From contig NC_081408.1 in assembly GCF_030272615.1 (NCBI RefSeq), positions 403,089,889 to 403,153,888 of the forward strand: a stretch of 64,000 nucleotides of DNA, written 5' to 3'. Both the position numbers and the translations under genes were made by a program. The DNA comes from Cryptomeria japonica. Lineage: Eukaryota > Streptophyta > Pinopsida > Cupressales > Cupressaceae. The stretch's first letter is position 1. Every line of letters starts with the position of its first letter. The notes beneath the pieces were generated by a model. It did no database searches. It was not told where the DNA came from and was given only the letters and a program-made list of their open reading frames with translations. This document shows positions 54,301 through 64,000 of this stretch, one piece after another.

Positions 54301-57300
54301 GAAGTCTAAGATGTGCCTATAATCTTCGAAAACTTGGAAATTGGTAATGTTGTCTGGGACTGAGGGAACTGATACTAACTCGACTGTGAACTTCTTTAAT
54401 CCTTCCATTGCTAATGGTATCAAAGAACTGGCGGCCTGTGCAAGTGAATTGGCCACTTGATTCTGATGTCTATAAATAGAATTGATATTGAAAGCTTCAA
54501 AACTTTCAATGAGATCCCAGACTCGATTTCTGTATCTGGTCAATCTTTTGTCATGGCAAACATACTGCTTCCTGATTTGCCTTACAGCAATTTCTGAGTC
54601 TCCATATACTTGCAGTATTTTCGCTCCCTTTTGGATGGCTAATAATAATCCATGAATCAAGGATTCATATTCAGCTACGTTGTTGGTGCAAGGGAACTGC
54701 AATCTGTGGGCGGCAAGGTAGGTTTCTCCTGTTGGACTAATCAATTCATAACCAGCTCCAGATCCTTGTTTAGATTTAGATCCGTCGAACCTTAATGTCC
54801 ATATTTGATTTTCTTGTTTTTCTATCTCTTGGCCTTCCTGACTTTCAGATGATGTATCGGATAAGACTTCGTCTTCCATAGAACTCTCGGTCTCTGTAGA
54901 GCCTTCATTCTCTGAATCTTGAATTTCTTCCAGAATTAGTGTCTGCGGGGCTCTTTTATATACTTGCTCCAATGCAGTCTGGCATAAAGCACAAGATAAT
55001 TCTGAATGGATTGCATTGTGAATTCTACACCAATTTGGAAGAAGCAAATCTCGGACGGACTCTAAGTTGCCAAGTTGCACACTTTGTTGGATATTTCTTT
55101 GTACGAACCTCCTGAAATTTTCAAACATCCCTTCATCCTCTTGGTCGGATCCTTGATCGCTTTCGATGACCATCTCTGTAGATTCTATCACCTCTTGCTG
55201 GGTATCTTCTTCTCGTATGTCTTGTATCATCAAGACTTCCTCCACTTTGGGCTTGTATGTCCCTAGGTCGGACTCTAAAAACAGGACTTCATTGTCTTCC
55301 CCATATTCAGTTATCATCAACCTCAACCTTGGAGTGCTATCGATCTTGATCTGGTTCGGGACTCCTCTCCATGGTAGCCACATGTGTGCGAAATCAGTCG
55401 ACACATATCCATTCAATTTTCGGGACCAATCTCGACTTAGGAGCATCCCATATGAATCTAGAATATCTACCACTGATATATCTATGAAATTTTGGACTCT
55501 TGGGTCCGCGGCCAATTGCATATGAATGTTGTTCAATTCGCCCATGACTGGAACTTCTGTCTTATCAAGTTGAGTGACCTTTCTCTTGGTAGGAGCGGGG
55601 GTTATTCCTAGTCTTTGACAGACAACCAGGGGCATCACGTTACTTGAAGCTCCGGAATCATAAAGGCAATTGTGTAGTAATTTTCCAAATATTCTAACTG
55701 ATAACAGGAACGGGGCCGGTTCGTCTTTTCCTTGAGAAGGGGCTGAAGAATCCATATTGTGTTCTTGATGTTTCACTTCATTGACTTTTGAATGATCGTC
55801 CTTTGCTAGACTCTCCTCTTTTGAGTGATCGGCTTTGTTTGTGGATTTTCCTTTCTTAACCACATCTTTCTTGATCGCTACTTCCTTTTCTGGAAGAATC
55901 TGGCTAGTGGCGAGGCCCTCTTTGATAGTAGGTTGAGTTTTCTTAGTCTCGCCTCTTTTGAGTAATACCTTTCCTTCCAACATATCTTCCTTTTTGGCTG
56001 GGAAGGTTATGGTCTGGACCATGCATTCATTCTGTTCGGAATGTCCTTGGTCATAGGCTTCCTCTTGGGTCACATTGATGGTGGCTTGAGTATTTGACCT
56101 AGATTCACTCAAACTGTTGATTACTGCATCTTTGATTTCTGACACTTTTAGCAACTCGTAGAGTGGTAGACTCACTTTGACTTTCTTAAGTTCATCCAAC
56201 ACCAGTGCGGCCAATCTTTTCATTTCATTTCCTGCGGGAGGTGCAATATTCCTTTGTCTGTATTCTTGAGTATTCTGCGGGTATTCTGGAATGTTGCTGG
56301 CTTGGGGATCCGGCGGAGTAGAGAAATTGTTTGGAGGGATTGATGTAGTTAAAGGTTCTTGGTTCCTTTGATTTCTGTGATAAACTCTTTGATTCACACC
56401 TCCTGATGATTGATGAAATACCTCCTTTATGCCTTCTACTAGGACACTGTCGTTCAATGGTGGAAAATAATACTCTGAATCTTCTACAGGTCCATTTGCA
56501 GATGCTGGCGGAAACTGGGATCCTGGTGGTATCATTGGTCCATTAGCTGACTCTGGTGGAAATCTTCCATTTTGTGCTTGACTAATTTCTTCTTGTGAAT
56601 ATCTGCAGGTTTCAACAATCATGGCTTGACCGTACTGCGTAGTTGGAACAATTTCGTATCCTGTCGTGGGAGGATTTTCAGGTGGATTAGTGGTGCGCAT
56701 CTCTTGTCGGAAAATATCAGCCGCAATCTTGAACTCAGGACACTGCAACTCAGAATGTTGGTTCGTGTTGTGGAGTCTGCACCAACTGGACAAGGCTGCT
56801 TCAGCTAAAAACACTTTACTTGTAGAAGGATTTTCTTGATTTTGCGAATTTGGTGGATTGTCTAGAGGCGTCACCACATTTCCATTGTTGGGAGCCGTAT
56901 TCCAAGGTCTCCTTTGGAAGCCTTGGTTGTTATTTCCTTGGAAATTGTTTCTAAATCCTTGATTATTATTTCCTTGGAAATTTTGGTTGTGATTGATCCT
57001 TTGCATGCTTTGGAGTTGATTATTCTGGTTCCTCAAATGAGTCACCTCAGTTGATAGCTTCTTAACTTGTTCAATCAACTCTTTCATTTCGTCCTTTTCT
57101 TCTTGTGTCCTTGACGAACTTGTGGCATTTTGCAGGTACACAGGTTGTGCGGGTGGAGCTTGAGAAATTGGAGCTCCGGGGTGAAGGACCAACTGATTTG
57201 TCGGCTGTACGCTTGGATACGTTGCTTGCGGAATTGGATTCATGACTGGAGTTTGGTTGGCCAAGGCCGTACCAACTGCCTGCATCTGGTTAGGTGCTGC

Positions 57301-58473
57301 GACAGGTCCCATATGTAGTAGTGGCCCAGTGATATTCTGTCCCATGTGCTTACTTACTTCAATAGCTTTTGCATAGGCCGCATTTAGATCATTCGGAGTA
57401 GGATGAGTCCTTACCAACATAGCAGTAAGATGATCTAAGGCTCCATAGTAAATTTCTCTTGGATCTGCAATGAGATAAGGGGGACGTAGCATTGTGTATG
57501 CGCGGTGAAATCTGTTGTTGAAAGAAGTAATAGGTTCATGTTCTCTCCTTCGAACCTCCACAAATTGTCTATATAACTCAGCTGGTGTAGTTGGGATACC
57601 AAATTTGGCAATGAATGCGTCTTTCATCGCGTCCCAAGTTCGGATGGACCCTGTAGGCAAATGAATGAACCAAAAGTACGCCTCTTCTCCCAATGAGTAG
57701 GGAAAAAGCCTACATGCCACATCTCCATATTCAATTTGTCTGTTACGAAGAAGGTCCTCGAACATCTTGATATGATCTTCTGCTGTGCGATGGAAATCAC
57801 TGACATTGAACTTGGAACAAAAGTGCTCTGGATTCTTTGGCATATCATGATAAACTGCAAATTCCAACAGTGATGGATTGTTGACTAACCAAGTCGCACC
57901 ATTAAGTATATGAGGAGGAGGAGGAGGAGGTGGAGCACGTTGAGCCATTGTGCTCTTTGAAACTGAACTTGATGAACTGGCTTGGCCCTTCGTTTGAGAG
58001 ATTGCCTGGATACTGGATTGGATTGCCGCTTGTACTTGCTCTTGAAGAACTTGTGATGACTCAGGAGATCCTTCCAATCTTAGTTCGAACTCTTTGGGAG
58101 TGTCCTCTCTTTTAGCTCGATTTGCCTTAGAAGTAAACTGAAGTTCACTTAGATTCTTGACGCCTGGTGTAGACCTCAATAACCTTTGATGTTTCTCAGG
58201 CGAGAAAGAACCAATGCGATCCAGCGTGAAGTCTTGCGAGGATTATTGTGGATTCCTTTGATTGCGAAGTTCTCTAGCTATGACCCTTTGATGTTCTTCG
58301 GCTCTATCTTCCTCTTGTTCCAAGATAATTCTGACTCTATTATACTCAACTTCACTTCTCCTTGCGTTCCACGCTACTTGATTCAATTCTGAAATGATAT
58401 CTTCTTGAGTGTTACCTATCTGCAAATTCGGTTACACTACTTGATTCAATCCTTCATGTGGCAACACCATCAT
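51349..58473 (-). pseudogene. gag-pol: gag-pol polyprotein of the giant-LTR element, nearly intact
   Basis: One frame from ATG 58473 to the TAA at 51349, about 2,374 codons, broken only by stops at 58432, 58243, 51700 and 51406 (plus-sense starts). The longest open part has 2,159 codons from 58179. Along that part: a proline run (~83-89); capsid domain (~110-290) with YFWFIHLPTGSIRTWDAMKD; a C/H cluster WCRLHNTNQHSELQC (~465); protease with YDSGASSNVMP (~840); a second C/H cluster WCRIHNAIHSELSC (~1075); archaeal-type RNase H (~1125-1250); RT (~1380-1650) with YMDD; gypsy RNase H (~1720-1830); integrase (~1920-2159 plus the piece after 51700) with HHCC, then MDFIGV, VCDNGSAF and LAESTNK as D, D, E. 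The tail LWKGPYQISETLGENAF is the integrase C-terminus. The stops look like C-to-T decay. Confidence 0.93.
54430..54800 (-). other. Archaeal-type RNase H domain placed between protease and RT
   Basis: The minus strand reads IWTLRFDGSKSKQGSGAGYE (first Asp), FPCTNNVAEYESLIHG (Glu), ILQVYGDSEIAV (second Asp) and HQNQVANSLAQAA. The last catalytic position, usually Asp in 'ADALA', is Asn here. In the relic at 21230-22680 the same kind of domain follows RT and gypsy RNase H; here it precedes RT. Confidence 0.88.
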
Positions 58474-58540
58474 ACTTCATGATCACGTTTGCAATGTATT
58501 CCTTTTCGAAATCTGAGCTTTCGGAAATTCGGGAAACTGC

Positions 58541-58556
58541 CCTCCTTCTAGCGCCA
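58541..58556 (-). promoter_or_regulatory. Primer binding site of the giant-LTR element
   Basis: In element sense the LTR ends CAACA, then GAAT, then TGGCGCTAGAAGGAGG. This matches the primer-site form of many Tat-type plant elements. It sits about 70 bp upstream of the gag ATG at 58473 and sets the element's orientation. Confidence 0.85.
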
Positions 58557-59611
58557 ATTCTGTTGACGTGTATTTTGTACACCATCATACACAGAATAAA
58601 ATACCAATAGGCATCTTATCCTCTCCTGAGAAAAAGCCTCTAACTGCTGAAGATTCGCATAAAGGATCAGTTAGGAAGACTCCAAGGTTCTGGTTAGTAG
58701 GGTCTCTACGTGTGGACAAGCTTCCAGCGGTATGATGTGATTTGCTGTATCCTTCAAGGGGTCTTACGCTTCCGAAAGTTCAAGATTTTACTAAACTAAA
58801 GAAACTTTCAAAAAAATAACAAAAGAGTAGGGTTTTCAAGGGGTATAATCTAGTCTAACCCTAAGAATGACTTCGTGTAGACAAGACTTGGCAAGATTCA
58901 ACCAACTCCAATTTTGCCATAAGATAACAACTCAATTGAAATTGGTGCGATCTTCTAAGGTAATAAAATGATTTTCAATGCATCAAAGATCAAAGACACT
59001 ACCACGAAGGTACATATCCAAGATACAATAATGATTGAAGGTTAAGGGATTCAAGGTATTCTCCAGTCGACCACGCAAGGCGTTCCTACAATCAGCAAGA
59101 AGCTAGTGGTTTGGATTACGAATCCTACCAAAGATCAAGTTTCACACTATGTCCTTCAAACTACACACTACTTTGATTGAGCATGATTCAAGTAAATTGA
59201 ACAACCATGAAGATAACCAAAAAAGTTGCAACAAAACACCATAACTTCAATATTTCATTGATTTCCAAGTCATCATATACAACAATTGCTTGAATTCCTT
59301 CCCTCAAAACTCAATCTTGCTACAAAATAAAATTGCTTCTAACTTCTAATCTCTTAGCTATCTCTCTTCTCTATTACAAAAAAACATTACAAATGAAATG
59401 AAAATGAGGGTATAAATAGCATCCTCAATTACAATGAAAGGTCCAGATTGAAAGTAGATCAACGGTCAAGATCATGACACCTAAACCCTAATTAGGGTTT
59501 GTTACAAATGGCCTCCTTTTTACTGAACAATATTAAATGCATAGCCAAATATTAAATTTGGCACAAAAACCTAGGAGACATAAACCAATGACAAATAAGA
59601 TGCCATGTCAT

Positions 59612-60388
59612 CTATAACAACCTCTCATCTAGAATCTTATTCCCTTTCCAATTCTCTTTTTTAGCATATGCAATAAATCTTGACACGATTCCTTCGATCT
59701 CTGCAATTGGAATCTCGGGAAGATTCTTCATACTCTCTTCCAAGTGGATGACCTGATCGAATGCATCTAGAAGAGCTGCGTCCCAAGTAGATTCAAGTTC
59801 CTTTGTTCTTTCAATCAGGAGCATGGTGGCAAACATCTGATCATATTGCTCGTCTGTAACATTTGCGTCCTTGCAAAAGATGACCTTGATTCTATCCTCT
59901 AATTCCTGCATATCCACATCTGTCTCGACCTCGATCCTTCTGCCAAGAATGGTACGAAGTACCTCAAATACCCTGTCCTGGATCGGATTGATCACCTCCT
60001 CCACTTGGCTGCATCTGGTACTGATGTCCTCAAAGAAAACACTCTTCATATGGAGTAAGGTTGACCACTGAAGCAAACTGTGAGGTCCTCCATCCATGAA
60101 CTTTTCTTGCGCTAAGACCTTCCTTGATGTGTGTCTAATTACTTTCAAGACAGGAATGATAACATCTTTGGTATGGGCAAATGCGGCTACTGTTATCATC
60201 AAATTGTGGATTATCTCAAGAACCTGGATAGCTTGGTGAATAATCTTCATCATCCTTGTTACAAATTCTATGGCCACTGTGTGAGATTTATCCATCCAAG
60301 CACTTGTACGCTGGACCATATTCCTGAATCTTTCTGCCTCATTGATTGATTGAAGTGGAAGTGCCTGCACTGGTGATCTAGCTGGATC
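59612..60388 (-). CDS. LTR-encoded frame, part 2 (5' LTR copy)
   Basis: Twin of 44301-45077, four residue differences, in frame after the TAG at 60389-60391. In this LTR the frame lies upstream of gag-pol on the same strand, so a genomic transcript starting at the LTR TATA box would carry it ahead of gag. It is helical, charged and without known motifs. The absence of an ATG at its beginning again suggests it is a C-terminal extension that needs readthrough or has been lost. Confidence 0.6.
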   Translation of the reverse strand, partial: DPARSPVQALPLQSINEAERFRNMVQRTSAWMDKSHTVAIEFVTRMMKIIHQAIQVLEIIHNLMITVAAFAHTKDVIIPVLKVIRHTSRKVLAQEKFMDGGPHSLLQWSTLLHMKSVFFEDISTRCSQVEEVINPIQDRVFEVLRTILGRRIEVETDVDMQELEDRIKVIFCKDANVTDEQYDQMFATMLLIERTKELESTWDAALLDAFDQVIHLEESMKNLPEIPIAEIEGIVSRFIAYAKKENWKGNKILDERLL

Positions 60389-62833
60389 CTAACGTCCCAA
60401 AGGTTCATTGATGTGACTGAAATATGTCCTCCATGCACCGACCTCTCTCTCAAGCTTTCTATTCTTCTCCATTTCTTCTCTAAGCTTGTCCTTCAATGCT
60501 TCAAATGAATCGGTGGCATCATCCAACGTTTGCTTTGCTATGGATGGTCCTAGCTCAAAAGTCTGTATATCATATTCCTCTGCTAGGATCTCACCTTCAT
60601 ATTTGTCTACTGCCGGTGTAGCTATCTGCAGTTTTCTGGATCCAGTCTCATCTCGAATCATCTTGGACATCTTGGTAGCCTTTCTCTTCTCTGTTACTTC
60701 GTGTGAGCGTCCAACAAGGCTTTCCAAATCAATTGCATTGTCCTCGTCCTCTACTACGATCACCTTAGTTAATCTTTCCTTCAACCAATCTGGGATAGCC
60801 GATCTTGTCTCTTGAACTTGAATTTCTTTATGCACTATTTCTTCTTGTCTGGGAGGAGATGTCATTTCATTGTCTTCTTTATCTTCATCTAACTCATAAT
60901 CTTGGAGAGATCCATCTGACGACCCTTGCTGTGCCTGTCCTTCCTCCTGCCTGTCGTTCTGTACCATCGACTCCATGGATTCTTCCACTTGAAGTTTCCT
61001 TTTCTCCTGTTGAGAAGATGTGCCGGATGAACGATCTCGGTTGGCCCCTTGTTTCTTCTTGGAAGATTCTCTCTTCCCAGGTCTCTCTTTCCTCTTCGAA
61101 CCTCTTGGATGGAGATTGCCCTCACTGGCACATCGAAGGTTACCTTCACCTGAATTTCTAGGATTAGGATTGCCTTCACTCACACTAGCTCCACCTTCGG
61201 CTGGTTTCTCTTCCAAAGTGAAAGTCATAGCTATACCTTGTTCTCTCAACTTCTGATGCTCTAGGTCAACCCATCTGCGAGTACAAGACAAGACTAGTGC
61301 CATCAAAGCACCTAAATCCACGACCTCGGGCTCATTCCAATCCAACCTTATTGTTTTACTTTCTCGATCATAGGATGACTGGATATGTCTGCCACTGTCC
61401 TGTGCTTGGTCGGCCACTCTGTAAATCCTGCATTTCCTGATGAAATTCAAAGGCAATCTAGAATGCATTTTTCGTTTCACTTCAAGATCATCTAAGAGAT
61501 TCATCATAAAATCTTCAATTTGGTACTCATGCATAAATTTCCTACCGACTGTCTCCTCTAAATGTCCATGTGGATCAAAACTTTCTCTCAAAGCAAAGGT
61601 TGAAAAAGAATACAAGGCTAACTCCTTCTCTGCGTCATCCATGGCTAAAGCATTAGGACATACCTCAACTGAAAATCCCAAAATGATAGGTACTGGAACT
61701 CCATTCTGATGTCTGTGTCTGAATGCCTTCGCATATGCTGCCAACTGTCTTGTTACTTCAAGTAACACAATTCTGTCTGTCGGATATCTCGGCAACATGT
61801 ATGGCGGTAAAGGACATCCATGCACTCTAATATAAGTGAATTTCAGAAACTGAATAAACCAAGCACCGTACCTCTTTACCAATTCCTGTGCATCCTGAGA
61901 TAATCTGTTGTGAATCCCACCTTGCAACGTCCTTGTGATGTTCATCGTGAAGGTATCATTAACTAACTTGTAGTTGCTTCCTGGCGGATGATGCAAGTAG
62001 GCATAGGAATCACAAGCTCTGACCTCGCCGGGTCCTCTTCCAATCACTCCCCTGTGAGGTAGTCCTGCGTACTCAAAACTCCTGATCAATGCATAGATGA
62101 CATATGAACTCATGTGGAAGGACTTGGTAGCCTTGAGTCTCCTCAACTGTACGTCCAAGCAATGGCTAATCATCCTAGCCCAATGTATCATACCCTTTCC
62201 CTGAACTATCACCTGGATGAAGTAGAACATCCACTTCTCAAAGTAGAAGGCGTGAGGGGCTCCTGTAACTCGGTTGAGCATTGTAATCAAATCTCTGTAC
62301 TCCTCCTGGAAATCAATTCTGTGTGGTGTGTTCGGTACCTTGCTTAGACGGGGACGGCTCTTGAGTAACCAGTTCTTATTGATAATGCTTAGACAAGCAT
62401 CTGGATCATCTTCGTACATTGACCTGGCTCCTTCTATGCTCTTGTATATCATGTCCCTGTGCTCTGGAAGATGGAAAGCTTCACTTATAGCTTCCTCTGA
62501 AAGGTACGCCAAAGTGTTTCCCTCATTGGACACGATCGTTCTGGACTGTGGATCATAATGACGAGCACACTCGATCATCAACTCATGGCACTGAACTGCT
62601 GGAGGAAAGTCGGCCGCCTTAATGATGCCACTCTCGATTATTCTCCGGGCGACAGGTGATGGCTTGCCAATGTAAGGGACCTCTCGAAACTTCTTCGTGC
62701 TGAAGTTGCCTAAGTTAGTATCTCCAATGTTGCTCCACTTCGACACGATCTTAGTCTCCACTTCTTCGGTCTTCTGATCTTCTTTCATGAGAGCTGAACG
62801 ACTGGTGGATGCTCCCACCTTCGGGGTCGCCAT
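60389..62833 (-). CDS. LTR-encoded protein of unknown function, 814 residues (5' LTR copy)
   Basis: Twin of 45078-47522, uninterrupted, with about 17 residue differences, many of them non-conservative (for example Gly to Asp in KAADFPPAV, Pro to Leu in FIQFLKF, Lys to Met in GRKFMHEY). Some of these match the plus-strand relative (FIQFLKF is shared with 42655-42680), others do not, so both copies have drifted since insertion. Start chosen at ATG 62833; the alternative start at 62851 adds six residues. It lies in the 5' LTR between TATA (63352-63357) and the primer site, so it would be the first reading frame of a full-length transcript. Domains are as described for the other copy. Confidence 0.75.
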   Translation of the reverse strand: MATPKVGASTSRSALMKEDQKTEEVETKIVSKWSNIGDTNLGNFSTKKFREVPYIGKPSPVARRIIESGIIKAADFPPAVQCHELMIECARHYDPQSRTIVSNEGNTLAYLSEEAISEAFHLPEHRDMIYKSIEGARSMYEDDPDACLSIINKNWLLKSRPRLSKVPNTPHRIDFQEEYRDLITMLNRVTGAPHAFYFEKWMFYFIQVIVQGKGMIHWARMISHCLDVQLRRLKATKSFHMSSYVIYALIRSFEYAGLPHRGVIGRGPGEVRACDSYAYLHHPPGSNYKLVNDTFTMNITRTLQGGIHNRLSQDAQELVKRYGAWFIQFLKFTYIRVHGCPLPPYMLPRYPTDRIVLLEVTRQLAAYAKAFRHRHQNGVPVPIILGFSVEVCPNALAMDDAEKELALYSFSTFALRESFDPHGHLEETVGRKFMHEYQIEDFMMNLLDDLEVKRKMHSRLPLNFIRKCRIYRVADQAQDSGRHIQSSYDRESKTIRLDWNEPEVVDLGALMALVLSCTRRWVDLEHQKLREQGIAMTFTLEEKPAEGGASVSEGNPNPRNSGEGNLRCASEGNLHPRGSKRKERPGKRESSKKKQGANRDRSSGTSSQQEKRKLQVEESMESMVQNDRQEEGQAQQGSSDGSLQDYELDEDKEDNEMTSPPRQEEIVHKEIQVQETRSAIPDWLKERLTKVIVVEDEDNAIDLESLVGRSHEVTEKRKATKMSKMIRDETGSRKLQIATPAVDKYEGEILAEEYDIQTFELGPSIAKQTLDDATDSFEALKDKLREEMEKNRKLEREVGAWRTYFSHINEPLGR

Positions 62834-62835
62834 AC

Positions 62836-63031
62836 CTACACAACATTTCATAATGAGAAACTAGATCTTGCAATAAATAACATAGATTAGAGAATATTTT
62901 TAGGAAACTTCATGATAAATCCTTGAGTTATCATTTCCTAAAAACGATTGAGCTAAGAATTCAAAATTCAAAATTCAAAATTTAAGCTATGACGATCTAA
63001 AACATAAAACAATAAAACCAAATCGCCATAC
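62836..63031 (-). other. Possible leader intron, 5' LTR copy (196 bp)
   Basis: Same donor-like GAG/GTATGG and acceptor-like GTGTAG/GT as at 47525-47706, retained despite a 14-bp expansion inside. Confidence 0.35.
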
Positions 63032-63351
63032 CTCACGAGAGAGCTAACTCTAGAATGCAAATGAATAAAATCGCCTAGGCCAAAATTGACGTTAGATCTC
63101 TCTTCAACGTGATTTCTTCTTTAAAATATCAACTTCGCCACCTTTGATATGTTCTTGATGTGATCTTCAAAGCAACGTGCCTCTTGTCAATTTCACCACC
63201 CTTCAAGTCTTTGACGTGATCTCCAAGTTCGCTCAAATGTAAACTTCAAGTTCGCACTCCTTTGAATAATAGTTCGCACCACTTTGCTTGAAATGAAAGC
63301 TCGCACTTGAATGGTAAAACGATGATGTAAAAATGAAGGTTTTCACCTCCC

Positions 63352-63357
63352 TTTATA
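63352..63357 (-). promoter_or_regulatory. TATA box of the giant LTR (5' copy)
   Basis: The minus strand reads CTTATAAAGGGAGG, identical to 48027-48032 and its surroundings. This copy would drive the full-length element transcript. Confidence 0.6.
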
Positions 63358-63684
63358 AGCGCTTACCTCTAATTTGCTTGGGCCGACTTTTGTAAAAATA
63401 TAGCAATTAAAAAAAACGATTTTAAATCAATAATAATGGCCGACCTCCATATCTTAGCGCTCCATTTGATTTTTATTAAATTAATAATTAATTATTAAAT
63501 GCCTTCATTTTTAAATTAATAGATTTCGATTTTTTTACAAGGCAAAATAATTAATTAATACCAAGCGCAATATTTAAATGCCATTTAATTGATTTTTCAA
63601 AACCCTTCGAACTTAGCATTTAAAATAAATTAAAAAAATGTTTATTTAGCGCCAAAAATTTTGAAGATGGGAAATACATACCTC

Positions 63685-63885
63685 ATCGCCCTGGTCCCTG
63701 ACTGAGGGACGGGAGCGATCCATCACCTTGTCTTGATTCTTGCAATTTTTACGTCCAAGGTCTCCATCGCCACGTTTGAATTTGCTATTTTTGTTGGGTC
63801 CTTCGAGCTAGATTGACTTGCATGTGTGAATGAGCGCCTTTGGATGTAATATCGCCCTGGTCCCTTGGAGAGGGACAGGAGCGAT
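63685..63885 (-). repeat. Start of the palindrome array in the 5' LTR
   Basis: Two 35-bp palindromes, at 63685-63719 and 63851-63885, again 166 bp apart. The first differs from its partner at 48360 by one base (GGGACGGG for GGGACAGG). The array continues outside the window. Confidence 0.95.
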
Positions 63886-64000
63886 CTTAATGTTTTCCCT
63901 TGAAATTCTCCATTCTTGACATCAACTTCTCCTTTATCATCTTTCAAACAACGCTTTGAACCCTTTGCAAGTTTGTTTTGTCATGATCTTCGAAGGAAAA

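Larger units (their letters stand above)
43249..64000 (-). mobile_element. Giant-LTR Tat-like Ty3/gypsy element (continues past the window)
   Basis: Read right to left: 5' LTR (58561 to beyond 64000), primer site, gag-pol (58473 to 51349), about 1 kb of non-coding DNA and the 3' LTR (50389 to 43249). From the left LTR the full element should be about 22.5 kb. LTRs start TGTTG and end CAACA. The polyprotein has gag, protease, archaeal-type RNase H, RT, gypsy RNase H and integrase. The two RNase H domains and the TGGCGCTAGAAGGAGG primer site point to the Tat lineage. Four stops interrupt gag-pol, and the two LTRs differ at roughly 1% of positions in the stretches compared by eye, so the insertion is fairly recent. 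It landed in the reading frame of a related element at 43248. Confidence 0.9.
58561..64000 (-). repeat. 5' LTR of the giant-LTR element, cut by the window end
   Basis: Same sequence as 43249-48700 with scattered substitutions and two small indels (one base near 59163; 14 bp near 62960 from repeated AAAATTC). By comparison with the 3' LTR it should run to about 65,700. Confidence 0.93.

Overview
The window reads as nuclear DNA of a land plant with a large, repeat-filled genome. A gymnosperm is my best guess, from the nested giant LTR retrotransposons, the very long AT-rich spacers and the lack of any clear host gene in 64 kb. No bacterial signals are present. Almost everything recognisable is a transposable element or its remains.

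Regions 1-777 and 12793-15300 are two halves of one old minus-strand Ty3/gypsy relic (gag, then protease). A complete chromovirus of Tekay type (778-12792, plus strand) split it. That insertion has 5-bp target duplications (ATTGG), 3.65 and 3.49 kb LTRs, an initiator-Met-type primer site and a chromodomain-ended polyprotein, now broken by stops and frameshifts. To the right, the old relic's leader carries 21-bp phased repeats. It then meets an LTR (18860-19769) with a primer site on one side and a polypurine tract on the other. Beyond the tract lies a second minus-strand internal region in the order RT, RNase H, archaeal-type RNase H, integrase (21230-22680). This is the layout of two internal regions sharing one LTR.

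Region 23515-26870 is a decayed minus-strand LINE, itself split by a 0.9-kb insertion. A (TA)n tract follows. Region 27.2-39.9 kb is mostly AT-rich spacer. It holds small tandem duplications, one exon-like segment, a probable solo LTR (33397-35104), a terminal-inverted-repeat element (35632-36568), a hairpin-rich block (36794-37266) and a GACTCG-rich block.

The most interesting part is 39.9-64 kb: a minus-strand Tat-like Ty3/gypsy element (43249 to beyond 64000) whose LTRs are about 7.1 kb. Each LTR carries, on the same strand as gag-pol, an 814-residue reading frame (820 codons from an upstream start) that continues past one amber codon for about 258 more. Upstream of it lie a TATA box and an array of 35-bp imperfect palindromes spaced 166-168 bp. 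The internal region has a nearly intact gag-pol of unusual domain order, with the archaeal-type RNase H between protease and RT. This element landed inside the LTR reading frame of an older relative lying in plus orientation (about 39893-43248). That relative keeps the same plan: an array (here 42-bp period), a TATA box, then the homologous reading frame.

The elements therefore share a theme: each retroelement family here carries its own phased tandem array in its regulatory or leader DNA (23 bp, 21 bp, 42 bp, 166 bp).
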